From Mesorhizobium sp. L2C084A000 (GTDB taxonomy: Bacteria; Pseudomonadota; Alphaproteobacteria; Rhizobiales; Rhizobiaceae), in assembly GCF_000502875.1 (NCBI RefSeq), contig NZ_AYWX01000009.1, forward strand, positions 1-51,837: 51,837 bases of DNA. Reading direction: 5' to 3'. Within the stretch, counting starts at the first letter, position 1; each line of letters starts with the position of its first letter. The position numbers and the translations under genes were made by a program. The notes under the pieces were generated by a model, which had not been told where the DNA came from, did no database searches, and worked only from the letters and a program-made list of their open reading frames with translations. Of the stretch, positions 9,011-17,498 are shown one piece after another.

Positions 9011-9640
9011 ATGACGAGCCTGAACAGCAACGCGTACCGCCTCTCGGTCATGGCCGCTGGCGTGGTCGGCTTTCTCGGCGCAGGACTTCCCGCCGCTTCC
9101 GCACAGCAGCAACAGCAGATTCCGCAAGGCTGGTTCAAGGCCTGCACCAAGCAGGAAGACGTCGACATCTGCAATGTCCAGAACATCACCACCGCCGGCA
9201 ACGGCCAACTGGTCACCGGCGTCAGCCTGATCGAGCTGAAGGGCAAGGTGAACCGCAAGGTGTTCCAGGTGACGGTGCCGACCGGCCGTCTGGTGCCTCC
9301 CGGAATCGGCCTGCAGATCGACACCGGCAAGGCGCAGAAGCTCGATTATGTGATCTGCTTCCCGGATCGTTGCGTGGCCGAAGTGCCGCTGACCGATCAA
9401 CTCGTCGCGGCATTCAAGAAAGGCCAGGCGATCACGCTGACTTCCGTCAATTTCCAGAACCAGCCCAATCCGATCAAGATCGCCCTGCAGGGCTTCAGCG
9501 GCGCCTATGACGGCCCGGCGCTGCAGCAGTCGGACATCGAGGACCGGCAGAAGAAGCTTCAGGACTTCGTCGCCAAGAACAACCAGGATTTCGCCAAGAA
9601 GCTCAAGGAAGAGCAGGACAAGGCGAAGACCGCCAACTGA
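9011..9640 (+). CDS. Invasion-associated locus B (IalB) family protein
   Basis: A 209-residue exported protein with a signal peptide ending near residue 33 (PAASA). It has the IalB-family layout: a GWFKACTKQEDVDIC stretch, a central beta-rich domain with VPTG and PPGI, a second cysteine pair (CFPDRC), and a charged coiled C-terminal tail rich in Lys and Gln. The family is common in Rhizobiales and Bartonella and lies in the periplasm; its biochemical role is unclear. ATG 9011 is preferred because AGAGGAAG ends 8 bases upstream, while a GTG at 9002 would overlap that site. A terminator follows. Confidence 0.88.
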   Translation: MTSLNSNAYRLSVMAAGVVGFLGAGLPAASAQQQQQIPQGWFKACTKQEDVDICNVQNITTAGNGQLVTGVSLIELKGKVNRKVFQVTVPTGRLVPPGIGLQIDTGKAQKLDYVICFPDRCVAEVPLTDQLVAAFKKGQAITLTSVNFQNQPNPIKIALQGFSGAYDGPALQQSDIEDRQKKLQDFVAKNNQDFAKKLKEEQDKAKTAN

Positions 9641-9664
9641 TCGGCCGATATCGTCCGGCCAACA

Positions 9665-9694
9665 AAGAAGCGGGGTCATGCCCCGCTTTTTTTG
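9665..9694 (+). terminator. Rho-independent terminator after the IalB-family gene
   Basis: Perfect 8-bp stem AAGCGGGG (9668-9675) / CCCCGCTT (9681-9688) with a 5-base loop and a run of seven T. It lies between convergent genes and may also serve hspQ on the other strand. Confidence 0.9.
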
Positions 9695-9712
9695 TGCCCG
9701 TCTCTCCGCGGG

Positions 9713-10036
9713 TTAGTGCCTTGACTGCCGTTTCGGCTGGTAGCCGCCGTCCGGCCTCTTGTCGAACATCTCCTTGATCTGCGGATGCCGGACTGGCTCA
9801 CCCGACTGATCCTCAAGCAGATTCTGCTCGGAGACGTAGGCGATGTATTCGGTCTCCGAATTCTCGGCGAGCAGATGATAGAAAGGCTGATCCTTGCGCG
9901 GCCGAACGTCGGCGGGGATGGCTTCGTACCATTCGTCGGTGTTGGCGAATTGCGGGTCGACGTCGAAAATAATGCCCCTGAATGGAAACAGCCGGTGGCG
10001 AACCACCTGTCCGATTGCGAATTTGGCTGTTTTCAT
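9713..10036 (-). CDS. hspQ: Heat shock protein HspQ
   Basis: A small DNA-binding/proteolysis-adaptor protein of the HspQ (YccV) family, 107 residues against 105 in E. coli. Visible family features are KFAIGQVVRHRLFPFRG near the start, VDPQFANTDEWY in the middle and the FYHLLAEN / YVSEQNLL stretch. In enterobacteria HspQ is a Lon substrate and specificity-enhancing factor and binds hemimethylated oriC. The start is set at ATG 10036 to match family length; GGTGAG lies 5 bases upstream. An in-frame start at 10087 would add 17 residues with no family counterpart. Confidence 0.93.
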   Translation of the reverse strand: MKTAKFAIGQVVRHRLFPFRGIIFDVDPQFANTDEWYEAIPADVRPRKDQPFYHLLAENSETEYIAYVSEQNLLEDQSGEPVRHPQIKEMFDKRPDGGYQPKRQSRH

Positions 10037-10161
10037 CGTACTCACCACTGAATTCCTTGGGCTTATTTGGCGCAGACCGCGCATCAATTCAATCCCGAGG
10101 CGCTTGACGCCCTATCAAGCAACGGGCTAGCCCGGCGCCAGGGTTTCGGACCAGCATAAAA

Positions 10162-11124
10162 ATGTCTGACGTCATCGGTCTTGTTCTTCCGTTCTTCGGC
10201 TTGATTTTTGTCGGGTTTCTCGTGGCGCGCATCACCAGGCAGCCGCTGGAGGCGCTCGGCTGGATGAACACGTTCATCGTCTATGTCGCGCTGCCCGCAC
10301 TTTTCTTCCAACTGCTTGCCAAGACGCCGTTCGAAGACCTGACGGAATGGCGCTTCATCTTCGGCTCGGTCGTCTCGACCTTCATGATATTTTCCTTGAT
10401 GTTCATGGGGTCGGTGCTGACCTCGCGCGGCGAGATAGCGCAATCGACCATCAAGGCGCTCGCGGCCGCCTATGGCAATATCGGCTATATGGGGCCGGGC
10501 CTGGCATTGCTGGCCTTCGACGAGGAGGCGGCAGTGCCGGTCGCCCTGATCTTCTGTTTCGAGAACATCATGCATTTCGCCATCGCGCCCATGATGATGG
10601 CGCTGTCGGGCGACGAGAAGACCACTCCTCTCCGGCTTGCGCTGGGTGTCGTGCGCAAGATCGTGCTGCACCCGTTCATCATCGCAACCGCCCTGGGTGT
10701 CGGCGCCGCCTATATCGGCTTTCGACCGCCCGTGCCGGTGGAGCGACTTCTGGAACATCTTTCCCGGGCGGCCGCACCTTGCGCGCTGTTTGCCATGGGC
10801 GTCACCCTGGCGCTCAGGCCGCTCAATCGCGTCCCGCATGAGATGGTTCCGATTGCGGCGCTGAAACTGATCCTGCACCCGTTGCTCTGCTATGTCGTGC
10901 TGAGCTGGATCGGCAATTTTTCTGAGACATGGGTCTTCTCGGCGGTGCTTCTGGCGGCATTGCCGACCGCCACCAACGTCTTCGTCATCGCCCAGCAGTA
11001 TGGCGTCTGGGTACAGCGCGCGTCGGCCAGTGTGCTGATCACAACCTGCCTGTCGGTCGTGACCGTCACCGGGCTGCTCTACCTGATCCGGCACAATATC
11101 CTAGCGCCGGACCTGTTTCCCTAA
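10162..11124 (+). CDS. AEC-family transporter (auxin efflux carrier-like)
   Basis: A 320-residue inner-membrane carrier with about ten hydrophobic helices in two five-helix halves, the layout of the AEC family (PF03547). The first half has the conserved FIVYVALPALFF stretch and the second half ends AALPTATNVFVIAQQYG, both typical. Bacterial members move small organic acids such as malonate or malate; the substrate is not evident. The ATG at 10162 lacks a clear ribosome-binding site. The last 24 bases overlap tail-to-tail with the UbiH-like gene on the other strand. Confidence 0.9.
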   Translation: MSDVIGLVLPFFGLIFVGFLVARITRQPLEALGWMNTFIVYVALPALFFQLLAKTPFEDLTEWRFIFGSVVSTFMIFSLMFMGSVLTSRGEIAQSTIKALAAAYGNIGYMGPGLALLAFDEEAAVPVALIFCFENIMHFAIAPMMMALSGDEKTTPLRLALGVVRKIVLHPFIIATALGVGAAYIGFRPPVPVERLLEHLSRAAAPCALFAMGVTLALRPLNRVPHEMVPIAALKLILHPLLCYVVLSWIGNFSETWVFSAVLLAALPTATNVFVIAQQYGVWVQRASASVLITTCLSVVTVTGLLYLIRHNILAPDLFP

Positions 11125-12312
11125 CCCGCCAGCAAGCGCGGCAAAACCGCTGCCGGGACGAAGTCCCTCGCGCATGAAAAAAGCCCGAAGCGGCGCGAAG
11201 CCTCCGAGCACACCGAGCCCGGCAACGCGGGCCATCTGCGCCGGCAGCATGTCGGAAAGCAGCGACATGTTGAGCAGGTTGACCACGCTGCTGCGCGCCA
11301 GAATATCGGGGCGGCGCTTGAAATCGTAGGCTGCAAGCGCCTTGGCTGCACCTGGATCGGCTCTATTTTCACGAGCGATTCCAATTAGATCGTCGACGTC
11401 CCTGATGCCGAGATTGAGGCCTTGCGCACCAATCGGGGGAAACACATGGGCGGCTTCGCCGACCAGCGCCACCCGATCTCGGGCGAAACGCAGTGGCGTC
11501 ACCGCCGAAAGCGGATAGATCTGCCTGCCCGGCTCGACCGTTACCCGGCCCAGCATCGACTGCATCTGCTGTTCGACCCGCTGAGAAAGCGTCGCATCGT
11601 CCAGTGCGGCGAGGTCGGTCGCGGTCTGGGGCTTGACCACCCAGACCAGGCTGGAGCGATTGCCGGGCAGCGGGACCTGCGTGAACGGACCGGTCTCGGT
11701 GTGGAATTCGGTCGAGGTGAAGGCATGGTCGCCGCCATGGCCGAAATTGAGGACGAGAGCTGCCTGCGGGTAGGACCGGGCCGAGGTCGAGATGCCGGCC
11801 GCCTGGCGCGCCGGTGACAACCGCCCATCGGCGGCGACCGCCAGCGCTGCGTCGACCGTGCTGCCGTCGGACAGGACGGCACGGGCGCGCTCGGCATCGA
11901 GATGCCAGTTCGCCACCATCGGCATCCGCCGGTCGATGCCGGCATGCGCGGCAACGGCGCTGGCGAGTGCCGGGTTGAGCACGCTGTTGGGAAGGTTCAG
12001 CCCGAACTGGTCCTCGTCGATCTCGCTGGCACGGAAGGTGACGACCGGGCTGCGGATCAGCCGGCTGGTGGCGTCGACGATGCGCATCACTTTCAGGGCC
12101 GCCGCCTTGGATTTGACGGCTTCGAGCACGCCAAGCCGGTCGAGCACTTTCAAGGCAGGGTTCATCAGGGCCGTCGTGCGGCCATCGGGGGCGGTGGCCT
12201 CCGGCCCGACCAGTGTCACCGGGAAACCCTCGGCGGCAAAACCGAGCGCCGCGATCAGTCCTGCCGGCCCCGTGCCGGCAACCAGTATCCGCGCAGTTTG
12301 CTGATGCTCCAA
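11101..12312 (-). CDS. UbiH/UbiF-family FAD-dependent monooxygenase
   Basis: A 403-residue flavoprotein hydroxylase of the UbiH/Coq6 group. The N-terminal dinucleotide fold has the GTGPAG motif (residues 14-19). The second FAD motif is seen as VALVGEAAHVFPPIGAQGLNLG near residue 290, the signature of aromatic-ring hydroxylases, with E replacing the usual D of GD. Relatives add hydroxyl groups to the ubiquinone ring; which ring position this one modifies cannot be told. It overlaps the AEC carrier gene convergently by 24 bases. Confidence 0.88.
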   Translation of the reverse strand: MEHQQTARILVAGTGPAGLIAALGFAAEGFPVTLVGPEATAPDGRTTALMNPALKVLDRLGVLEAVKSKAAALKVMRIVDATSRLIRSPVVTFRASEIDEDQFGLNLPNSVLNPALASAVAAHAGIDRRMPMVANWHLDAERARAVLSDGSTVDAALAVAADGRLSPARQAAGISTSARSYPQAALVLNFGHGGDHAFTSTEFHTETGPFTQVPLPGNRSSLVWVVKPQTATDLAALDDATLSQRVEQQMQSMLGRVTVEPGRQIYPLSAVTPLRFARDRVALVGEAAHVFPPIGAQGLNLGIRDVDDLIGIARENRADPGAAKALAAYDFKRRPDILARSSVVNLLNMSLLSDMLPAQMARVAGLGVLGGFAPLRAFFMREGLRPGSGFAALAGGLGKQVRR

Positions 12313-12424
12313 GATCGGCTTCCGGCTTGCAATGCGAGGCGGTCCACCCGACCTGCCGTTCGATGAGCATATAGGTCAGATCATGCCGCTTGATCAACGC
12401 GGCGATTCGGCCCATTCGGATGTC

Positions 12425-13321
12425 ATGACCGGCCAGCAGGACGACTTCAGGCATCTCGACCGCGCCGGCCGCGCCATGGCCGGCATCGCGCGCAGTCCTC
12501 GCGTCACGGTAAACGTCGTTGTCGGCGCTTGCATCCTGCTTGCCTGGCTGACCCTTGCCGCGATGGCAATCCGCGGCGCCGAAGGCGGGATTGCAGGCGT
12601 CAGCGCCCCCGGCGACACGATCCTGCGCAGCCTGCCGCAACTGCCGCTGCCCGATTTCTTGGAACGGTTCTTTGTGCTGTGCCTCTCACCGGTGCCTTTG
12701 GACACAAGTCTCGGCTTGCAGGCCGGCGCGCTCGTTTTCATGTGGTTCCTGATGGCGATCGCGACGATGCTGCCTTCGGCGGCGCCGATGATCCGCACCT
12801 ATTGCGAAATCACTGACACGGCTCGCATCAAGGGCGAACCGGTCGTTCACCCGCTGGTGCTGGTCGCCGGCTACCTCAGCGTCTGGCTCGCCGCTTCAAT
12901 GATGTTCGCGGCGCTGACCCTGGCCGCCCATGCATTCGCCTCGTCAGCCGGGATGCTGGATCCGGTCGTCGGCGTTGCCGGTGCGCTCGCTCTCCTGATT
13001 GCCGGCCTCTACCAGTTCAGCGGCCTGAAGGAGGCTTGCCTGAAGAAATGCAAGAACCCGTTCTCGGTCCTGTTTTCGAACTGGAGCGCGAGGCCCCTTA
13101 ACATCTTTCGGCTCGGTGTCGCGCAAGGTCTGTGGTGTCTCGGCTGCTGCTGGGCCTTGATGCTGGTGATGTTCGCCGTTGGCGTCATGAACATTTTCTG
13201 GATGGCGTTGATCGGGCTGTTCACCCTGATCGAAAAACAAACCGCCAGCAGGGTTCCAACCCGGCTGGCCGGTGCGATACTGCTTGTCTGGGCAGCCGCG
13301 CTGCTAGTAGTCTCGCTGTGA
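12425..13321 (+). CDS. DUF2182 membrane protein
   Basis: An integral membrane protein of about 298 residues with around seven hydrophobic segments. Two DUF2182 signatures are clear: the LKEACLKKCKNP loop and the LGCCWALMLVMF helix near residues 240-255. The function is unknown, but DUF2182 genes commonly sit beside DUF1326 genes, as here, suggesting a metal- or cofactor-related membrane complex (inference). The start is uncertain: ATGs at 12332, 12383 and 12425 are in frame, and none has a strong ribosome-binding site. The one at 12425 leaves a short cytoplasmic tail. Confidence 0.82.
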   Translation: MTGQQDDFRHLDRAGRAMAGIARSPRVTVNVVVGACILLAWLTLAAMAIRGAEGGIAGVSAPGDTILRSLPQLPLPDFLERFFVLCLSPVPLDTSLGLQAGALVFMWFLMAIATMLPSAAPMIRTYCEITDTARIKGEPVVHPLVLVAGYLSVWLAASMMFAALTLAAHAFASSAGMLDPVVGVAGALALLIAGLYQFSGLKEACLKKCKNPFSVLFSNWSARPLNIFRLGVAQGLWCLGCCWALMLVMFAVGVMNIFWMALIGLFTLIEKQTASRVPTRLAGAILLVWAAALLVVSL

Positions 13322-13335
13322 GTGGGGGAAAATCG

Positions 13336-13950
13336 ATGGCAGACCAGAGCTGGGCGATGAAGGGAGAGCTCGTACTCTCCTGCAATTGCACGGTTTTTTG
13401 CCCCTGCGTGCTGTCGCTTGGCAATCATCCGCCGACCGAAGGCTATTGCCAGACCTGGGCGGGATTTCGCATCGATGCCGGCCATTTCGGTGAAGTAGAT
13501 CTGTCCGGCCTCAATCTCGGGCTGGTCATGGAAATTCCCGGCTACATGAGCCGCGGCAACTGGACCGCGGGCCTGTTCATCGACAGCCGCGCCTCTGTCT
13601 ACGCGGTCAAGGCGCTGACAAAGATCTTCACGGGCAAGGCAGGCGGAACCACATCGCTGCTCTCCATCCTGGTCGGCAAATTCCTCGGCGTCGAACAAGT
13701 GCCGATCACCTATGAGACGCGTGACAAGACGCGTATCTTCCAGATACCGAGGATCATCGACGGGGCGGTGACACCCATCCCCGGCAAGGATCGCGACAAG
13801 GATACGGTGATCAGCAATTCGGAATACTGGATCGCGCCTGAGATCATCGTGGCAAGGTCCGACAAGAGCAAGATGCGGGCTTTCGGCCGCAACTGGAATT
13901 TCGCCGGCCGTTCGGCCGAAATCTGCAAGCTGGATTGGCGGGGCCCGTGA
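13336..13950 (+). CDS. DUF1326 domain protein
   Basis: A 204-residue soluble protein. Near the N-terminus, CNCTVFCPC forms the cysteine cluster characteristic of DUF1326 and suggests metal binding. No signal peptide is present. It lies 14 bases after the DUF2182 gene, and its stop codon overlaps the pcs start (GTGA), so the three genes are very likely one operon. The ATG at 13336 is preceded by a GGGGG stretch 7-11 bases upstream. Function unknown. Confidence 0.88.
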   Translation: MADQSWAMKGELVLSCNCTVFCPCVLSLGNHPPTEGYCQTWAGFRIDAGHFGEVDLSGLNLGLVMEIPGYMSRGNWTAGLFIDSRASVYAVKALTKIFTGKAGGTTSLLSILVGKFLGVEQVPITYETRDKTRIFQIPRIIDGAVTPIPGKDRDKDTVISNSEYWIAPEIIVARSDKSKMRAFGRNWNFAGRSAEICKLDWRGP

Positions 13951-14765
13951 GCAAGAACACAACGGCCCGAAAAGCCGCCAAAAAGATCACGGACCGGATT
14001 CCGCGCCCGAAAAAGAAGGTCACCTGGCCACAGGCGAGGGCGTTCTCCGTCCACCTCTTGACCGCCTCGGGGTCGTTCCTGGCCTTCCTGTCGCTGGTAG
14101 CGGCAAGCGAAGAGCGCTGGACGGCGATGTTCTGGTGGCTCGGGCTGGCATTGTTCGTCGACGGCATCGATGGGCCGATCGCGCGGAAGCTCGAGGTCAA
14201 GGAAATCCTGCCGACTTGGTCGGGCGAACTGCTCGACAACATCATCGACTACGTGACCTACGTGCTGATCCCGGCCTTCGCGCTCTATCAGCGCGGCTTC
14301 ATGGGCGAGGGCCTGTCATTCCTGTCTGCGGCGATCATCGTCGTCTCCAGCGCCATCTACTATGCCGACACCGGCATGAAGACGAAGGAGAATTTCTTCA
14401 AGGGGTTCCCCGTGGTCTGGAACATGGTGGTGTTCACCCTGTTCGTCATCGAGCCCGGACAATGGGTTTCGTTTGCGGTGGTAGTGGTGGCCGGCGTCCT
14501 GACTTTCGTACCGATCAACTTCATCCACCCGGTGCGGGTGGTGCGGCTGCGGCGCATCAACCTTGGGATGACTCTCTTGTGGTGCGCTTTCGGCGCGCTT
14601 GCCCTGGCCCAGGCGGCACTCGCTGCCTTCTACGATCAGATCGGCGTGCTGGGCGAGCAGGTCAGCACCTTCACCAAGATCGGCATCACCATCACCGGGC
14701 TTTACCTTGCCTGCATCGGTGGCATCATGCAGTTCTTTCCCAATCTCGGTGCCAAAAAGGCCTGA
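13947..14765 (+). CDS. pcs: Phosphatidylcholine synthase
   Basis: A membrane CDP-alcohol phosphatidyltransferase that condenses choline with CDP-diacylglycerol in one step, the host-choline route to phosphatidylcholine in rhizobia and related bacteria. The catalytic motif is visible as DG-x2-AR-x12-G-x3-D-x3-D (DGPIAR ... GELLDNIID), the spacing specific to Pcs rather than other family members. About eight hydrophobic helices follow. The GTG at 13947 overlaps the DUF1326 stop codon, giving 272 residues and suggesting translational coupling. Phosphatidylcholine is important for symbiosis in several rhizobia. Confidence 0.94.
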   Translation: MSKNTTARKAAKKITDRIPRPKKKVTWPQARAFSVHLLTASGSFLAFLSLVAASEERWTAMFWWLGLALFVDGIDGPIARKLEVKEILPTWSGELLDNIIDYVTYVLIPAFALYQRGFMGEGLSFLSAAIIVVSSAIYYADTGMKTKENFFKGFPVVWNMVVFTLFVIEPGQWVSFAVVVVAGVLTFVPINFIHPVRVVRLRRINLGMTLLWCAFGALALAQAALAAFYDQIGVLGEQVSTFTKIGITITGLYLACIGGIMQFFPNLGAKKA

Positions 14766-14809
14766 TCAGCCACTCCCACAGAGAGCCTAGCCCCACAGGA
14801 AGCCTAGCA

Positions 14810-15787
14810 ATGTCCAAAGCGATCCGCATTCACGCCAACGGCGGCCCGGAAGTCCTGACCTACGAGGACGCCGACCTCGGTCAGCCGGGATCCGGGCAGA
14901 TCCTGGTCCGGCACACCGCGATCGGCCTCAATTTCATCGATGTCTATCATCGCTCTGGCCTCTATCCGCCGCCCGGCGGCTTCCCGCTCGTGCCAGGCAG
15001 CGAAGCCGCCGGCATGGTGCTGGAGGTCGGCCAGGGCGTCGACTGGCTGAATCCGGGCGATCGCATCGCCTATGCGGTGACGACGGGGGCTTATGCGCAA
15101 GAGCGCGTCATCGATGCCAGCCGGGTCGTCAAGGTTCCGGATGGCATCAGCGACGAACAGGCCGCCGCGATGATGCTGAAGGGCATGACGGCGGAATATC
15201 TGCTGCGCCGGACGTTCAAGGTGAAGGCAGGCGACACGATCCTGTTCCACGCCGCGGCCGGCGGCGTCGGGCTGATCCTCGGCCAATGGGCAAAACACCT
15301 CGGCGCGACCGTCATCGGCACCGCCAGCTCGTCCGACAAGATCGAGCTCGCCAGGGCGCATGGTTTCGACCATGTCATCAACTACAAGGAACAGGATTTC
15401 GTTGCCGCCGTCGCCGCCATCACCGGCGGCAAAAAATGCGATGTCGTCTACGATTCGGTCGGCAACGACACATTTCCGGCTTCACTCGACTGCCTGCGGC
15501 CGCTTGGCATGTTCGTCAGCTTTGGCCAGTCATCGGGACCCATACCGCCGTTCAGCATGTCATTGCTGGCCCAGAAGGGCTCGCTGTTCGCAACAAGGCC
15601 GACACTGTTCGTCTACAACGCAAAACGCGAGGACCTCGATGCTTCTGCCGCCGCTCTGTTCGAGGTCGTGCTCAGCGGCGCGGTCGAAATCAAGATCAAC
15701 CAGCGCTACTCGCTCAAGGATGCCGGCAAGGCGCATTCCGACCTCGAGGGCCGCAGGACGACAGGGACGACCATTCTCATCCCTTAG
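14810..15787 (+). CDS. NADPH:quinone oxidoreductase, medium-chain dehydrogenase family
   Basis: A 325-residue zinc-free quinone reductase of the MDR superfamily. Family marks are the N-terminal GGPEVL, the GLNFIDVYHRSGLYP stretch, and the nucleotide-binding AAAGGVGLILGQWAK near residue 150. The C-terminal SLKDAGKAHSDLE helix is typical of QOR1. It reduces quinones with NADPH in the cytoplasm. The ATG at 14810 has AGGA 8-12 bases upstream. It lies 44 bases after pcs and may be read from the same operon, with no obvious functional link. Confidence 0.93.
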   Translation: MSKAIRIHANGGPEVLTYEDADLGQPGSGQILVRHTAIGLNFIDVYHRSGLYPPPGGFPLVPGSEAAGMVLEVGQGVDWLNPGDRIAYAVTTGAYAQERVIDASRVVKVPDGISDEQAAAMMLKGMTAEYLLRRTFKVKAGDTILFHAAAGGVGLILGQWAKHLGATVIGTASSSDKIELARAHGFDHVINYKEQDFVAAVAAITGGKKCDVVYDSVGNDTFPASLDCLRPLGMFVSFGQSSGPIPPFSMSLLAQKGSLFATRPTLFVYNAKREDLDASAAALFEVVLSGAVEIKINQRYSLKDAGKAHSDLEGRRTTGTTILIP

Positions 15788-15932
15788 TCCGTTCTGCCTT
15801 GCTATCCCTTGAATTTCCGCTGAAATTCTTGAAGCTCTTTCAAGACGCGTGCCGCTTTCCGATGAGAGCCGGCCGCGCCTACCATGCCTGCGGGAACACA
15901 GAACATGTCTGGCTAACCAGATGGGAGGCACT

Positions 15933-17498
15933 GTGAGTGCAAATCAGGACGGCACGAACCTGCTCGAGGTGCGTAGCCTCACCAAGATATTCGGCACGCT
16001 GACGGCGTGCGATCACATCGATCTCGACATCGCCAGAGGTGAAATCCACGCTTTGCTCGGCGAAAACGGCGCCGGTAAGTCGACACTGGTCAAGATGCTG
16101 TTCGGCTCGCTGGAGCCCAATTCCGGAGAGATCTTCTGGAACGGCCAGGCGGTCAGGATTTCCAACCCCGGCGCCGCGAAAAAACTCGGCATCGGCATGG
16201 TGTTCCAGCATTTTTCGCTGTTCGAGGCGCTGACCGCGGCCGAAAACATCGCGCTATCGCTGGACGACGGCTCGCCGATCAGCAGCATCGCGGCCAAGGC
16301 GAGGGCGCTTTCCTTCAGCTATGGCCTGCCGCTCGATCCTGAATCGCTTGTCGGCGACCTGTCGGTGGGTGAGCGCCAGCGCATCGAGATCATCCGCTGC
16401 CTGCTGCAGACGCCGCAGCTCATCATCCTCGACGAGCCGACCTCGGTGCTGACGCCGCAGGAAGCCGACAAGCTGTTCGAGACGCTGGAGCGTTTGCGCT
16501 CGGAAGGCAAATCCATCCTCTACATCTCGCACCGGCTCGAGGAGGTCAAACGCATCTGCGACCGCGCCACGGTGCTGCGTCACGGCAAGGTGGTCGGCCA
16601 CTGCAATCCGCGTGAGGAAACAGCCTCTTCGCTGGCTCGCATGATGGTCGGCAACGAGGTGCAGGCCGTGGTGCGCGCGCCGGTCGAGGGCATCGACAAG
16701 GCGCCACCGCTGCTCGAAATCCGCAATCTCAATCGCAAACCGGCAACACCGTTCTCGATACCGCTCAAGGGCATCAACCTGAACGTCCGCGCTGGCGAGG
16801 TGATCGGCATCGCCGGCGTCGCCGGCAACGGCCAGGGCGAGTTCTTCGAATCCGTTTCAGGCGAAGTGCTGCAGCAGAATGCCGCCTCGGTGCGCATTCG
16901 TGGCAAGGATGCGGGAGGCCTCAGCATCACCGGACGCCGACTGCTGGGCGCCGCCTTCGTGCCGGAGGAGCGCCTCGGCCACGGTGCGGCACCGCGCATG
17001 AAGCTTTCTGAAAACCTGCTGCTGTCGCGCCATGCCACCGACGGCAAGGCGTTCGTCGGTTCCGGCGGGATGGTGAAGAGCGGTGCCATCCAAGCCGCCT
17101 CCCAGCGCATCATCGAGGCGATGGATGTGCGCAAGAGTGCGCCGGATCCGGAGGCTGCGGCCCTTTCGGGTGGCAATCTGCAGAAATTCATCGTCGGCCG
17201 TGAACTCGACCGCCGGCCAAGCGTCATGGTGGTGAACCAGCCGACCTGGGGCGTCGACGCGGGCGCTGCCGCCCACATCCGCCAGGCCTTGATCGAGCTG
17301 TCGCGCAGCGGATCGGCGGTGCTGGTGATCAGCCAGGATCTCGACGAGCTGTTCGAGATATCGGATGCGATCGCGGTCATGCACAATGGCGAGCTGTCGA
17401 AGCCGATGCCGATCGCCGAGGCAACCTTCGAAAAGGTAGGTTTGCTGATGGGCGGCGCCGAACCAGGCCACGCCGAACACTCGCTGGAGACGGCATGA
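15933..17498 (+). CDS. BMP-type nucleoside ABC importer, ATPase
   Basis: A duplicated ABC ATPase of 521 residues like RbsA/NupA proteins. Domain 1 has Walker A GENGAGKST, signature LSVGERQR and Walker B LIILDEPTS. Domain 2 has a degenerate Walker A (GVAGNGQGE) but an intact signature LSGGNLQK and the family-typical NQPTWGVD in place of the usual acidic Walker B end. GTG 15933 is chosen because GGGAGG lies 5 bases upstream. It heads a four-gene operon whose binding protein is of the BMP/Med family, usually specific for purine or other nucleosides. The second gene starts within its stop codon. Confidence 0.93.
   Translation: MSANQDGTNLLEVRSLTKIFGTLTACDHIDLDIARGEIHALLGENGAGKSTLVKMLFGSLEPNSGEIFWNGQAVRISNPGAAKKLGIGMVFQHFSLFEALTAAENIALSLDDGSPISSIAAKARALSFSYGLPLDPESLVGDLSVGERQRIEIIRCLLQTPQLIILDEPTSVLTPQEADKLFETLERLRSEGKSILYISHRLEEVKRICDRATVLRHGKVVGHCNPREETASSLARMMVGNEVQAVVRAPVEGIDKAPPLLEIRNLNRKPATPFSIPLKGINLNVRAGEVIGIAGVAGNGQGEFFESVSGEVLQQNAASVRIRGKDAGGLSITGRRLLGAAFVPEERLGHGAAPRMKLSENLLLSRHATDGKAFVGSGGMVKSGAIQAASQRIIEAMDVRKSAPDPEAAALSGGNLQKFIVGRELDRRPSVMVVNQPTWGVDAGAAAHIRQALIELSRSGSAVLVISQDLDELFEISDAIAVMHNGELSKPMPIAEATFEKVGLLMGGAEPGHAEHSLETA

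Noticed and set aside
14423..14447. GGAAC-N16-TGTT inside pcs
   Set aside because: The -10 variant TGTT is not among those used elsewhere here, and it lies in coding sequence with no gene starting after it.
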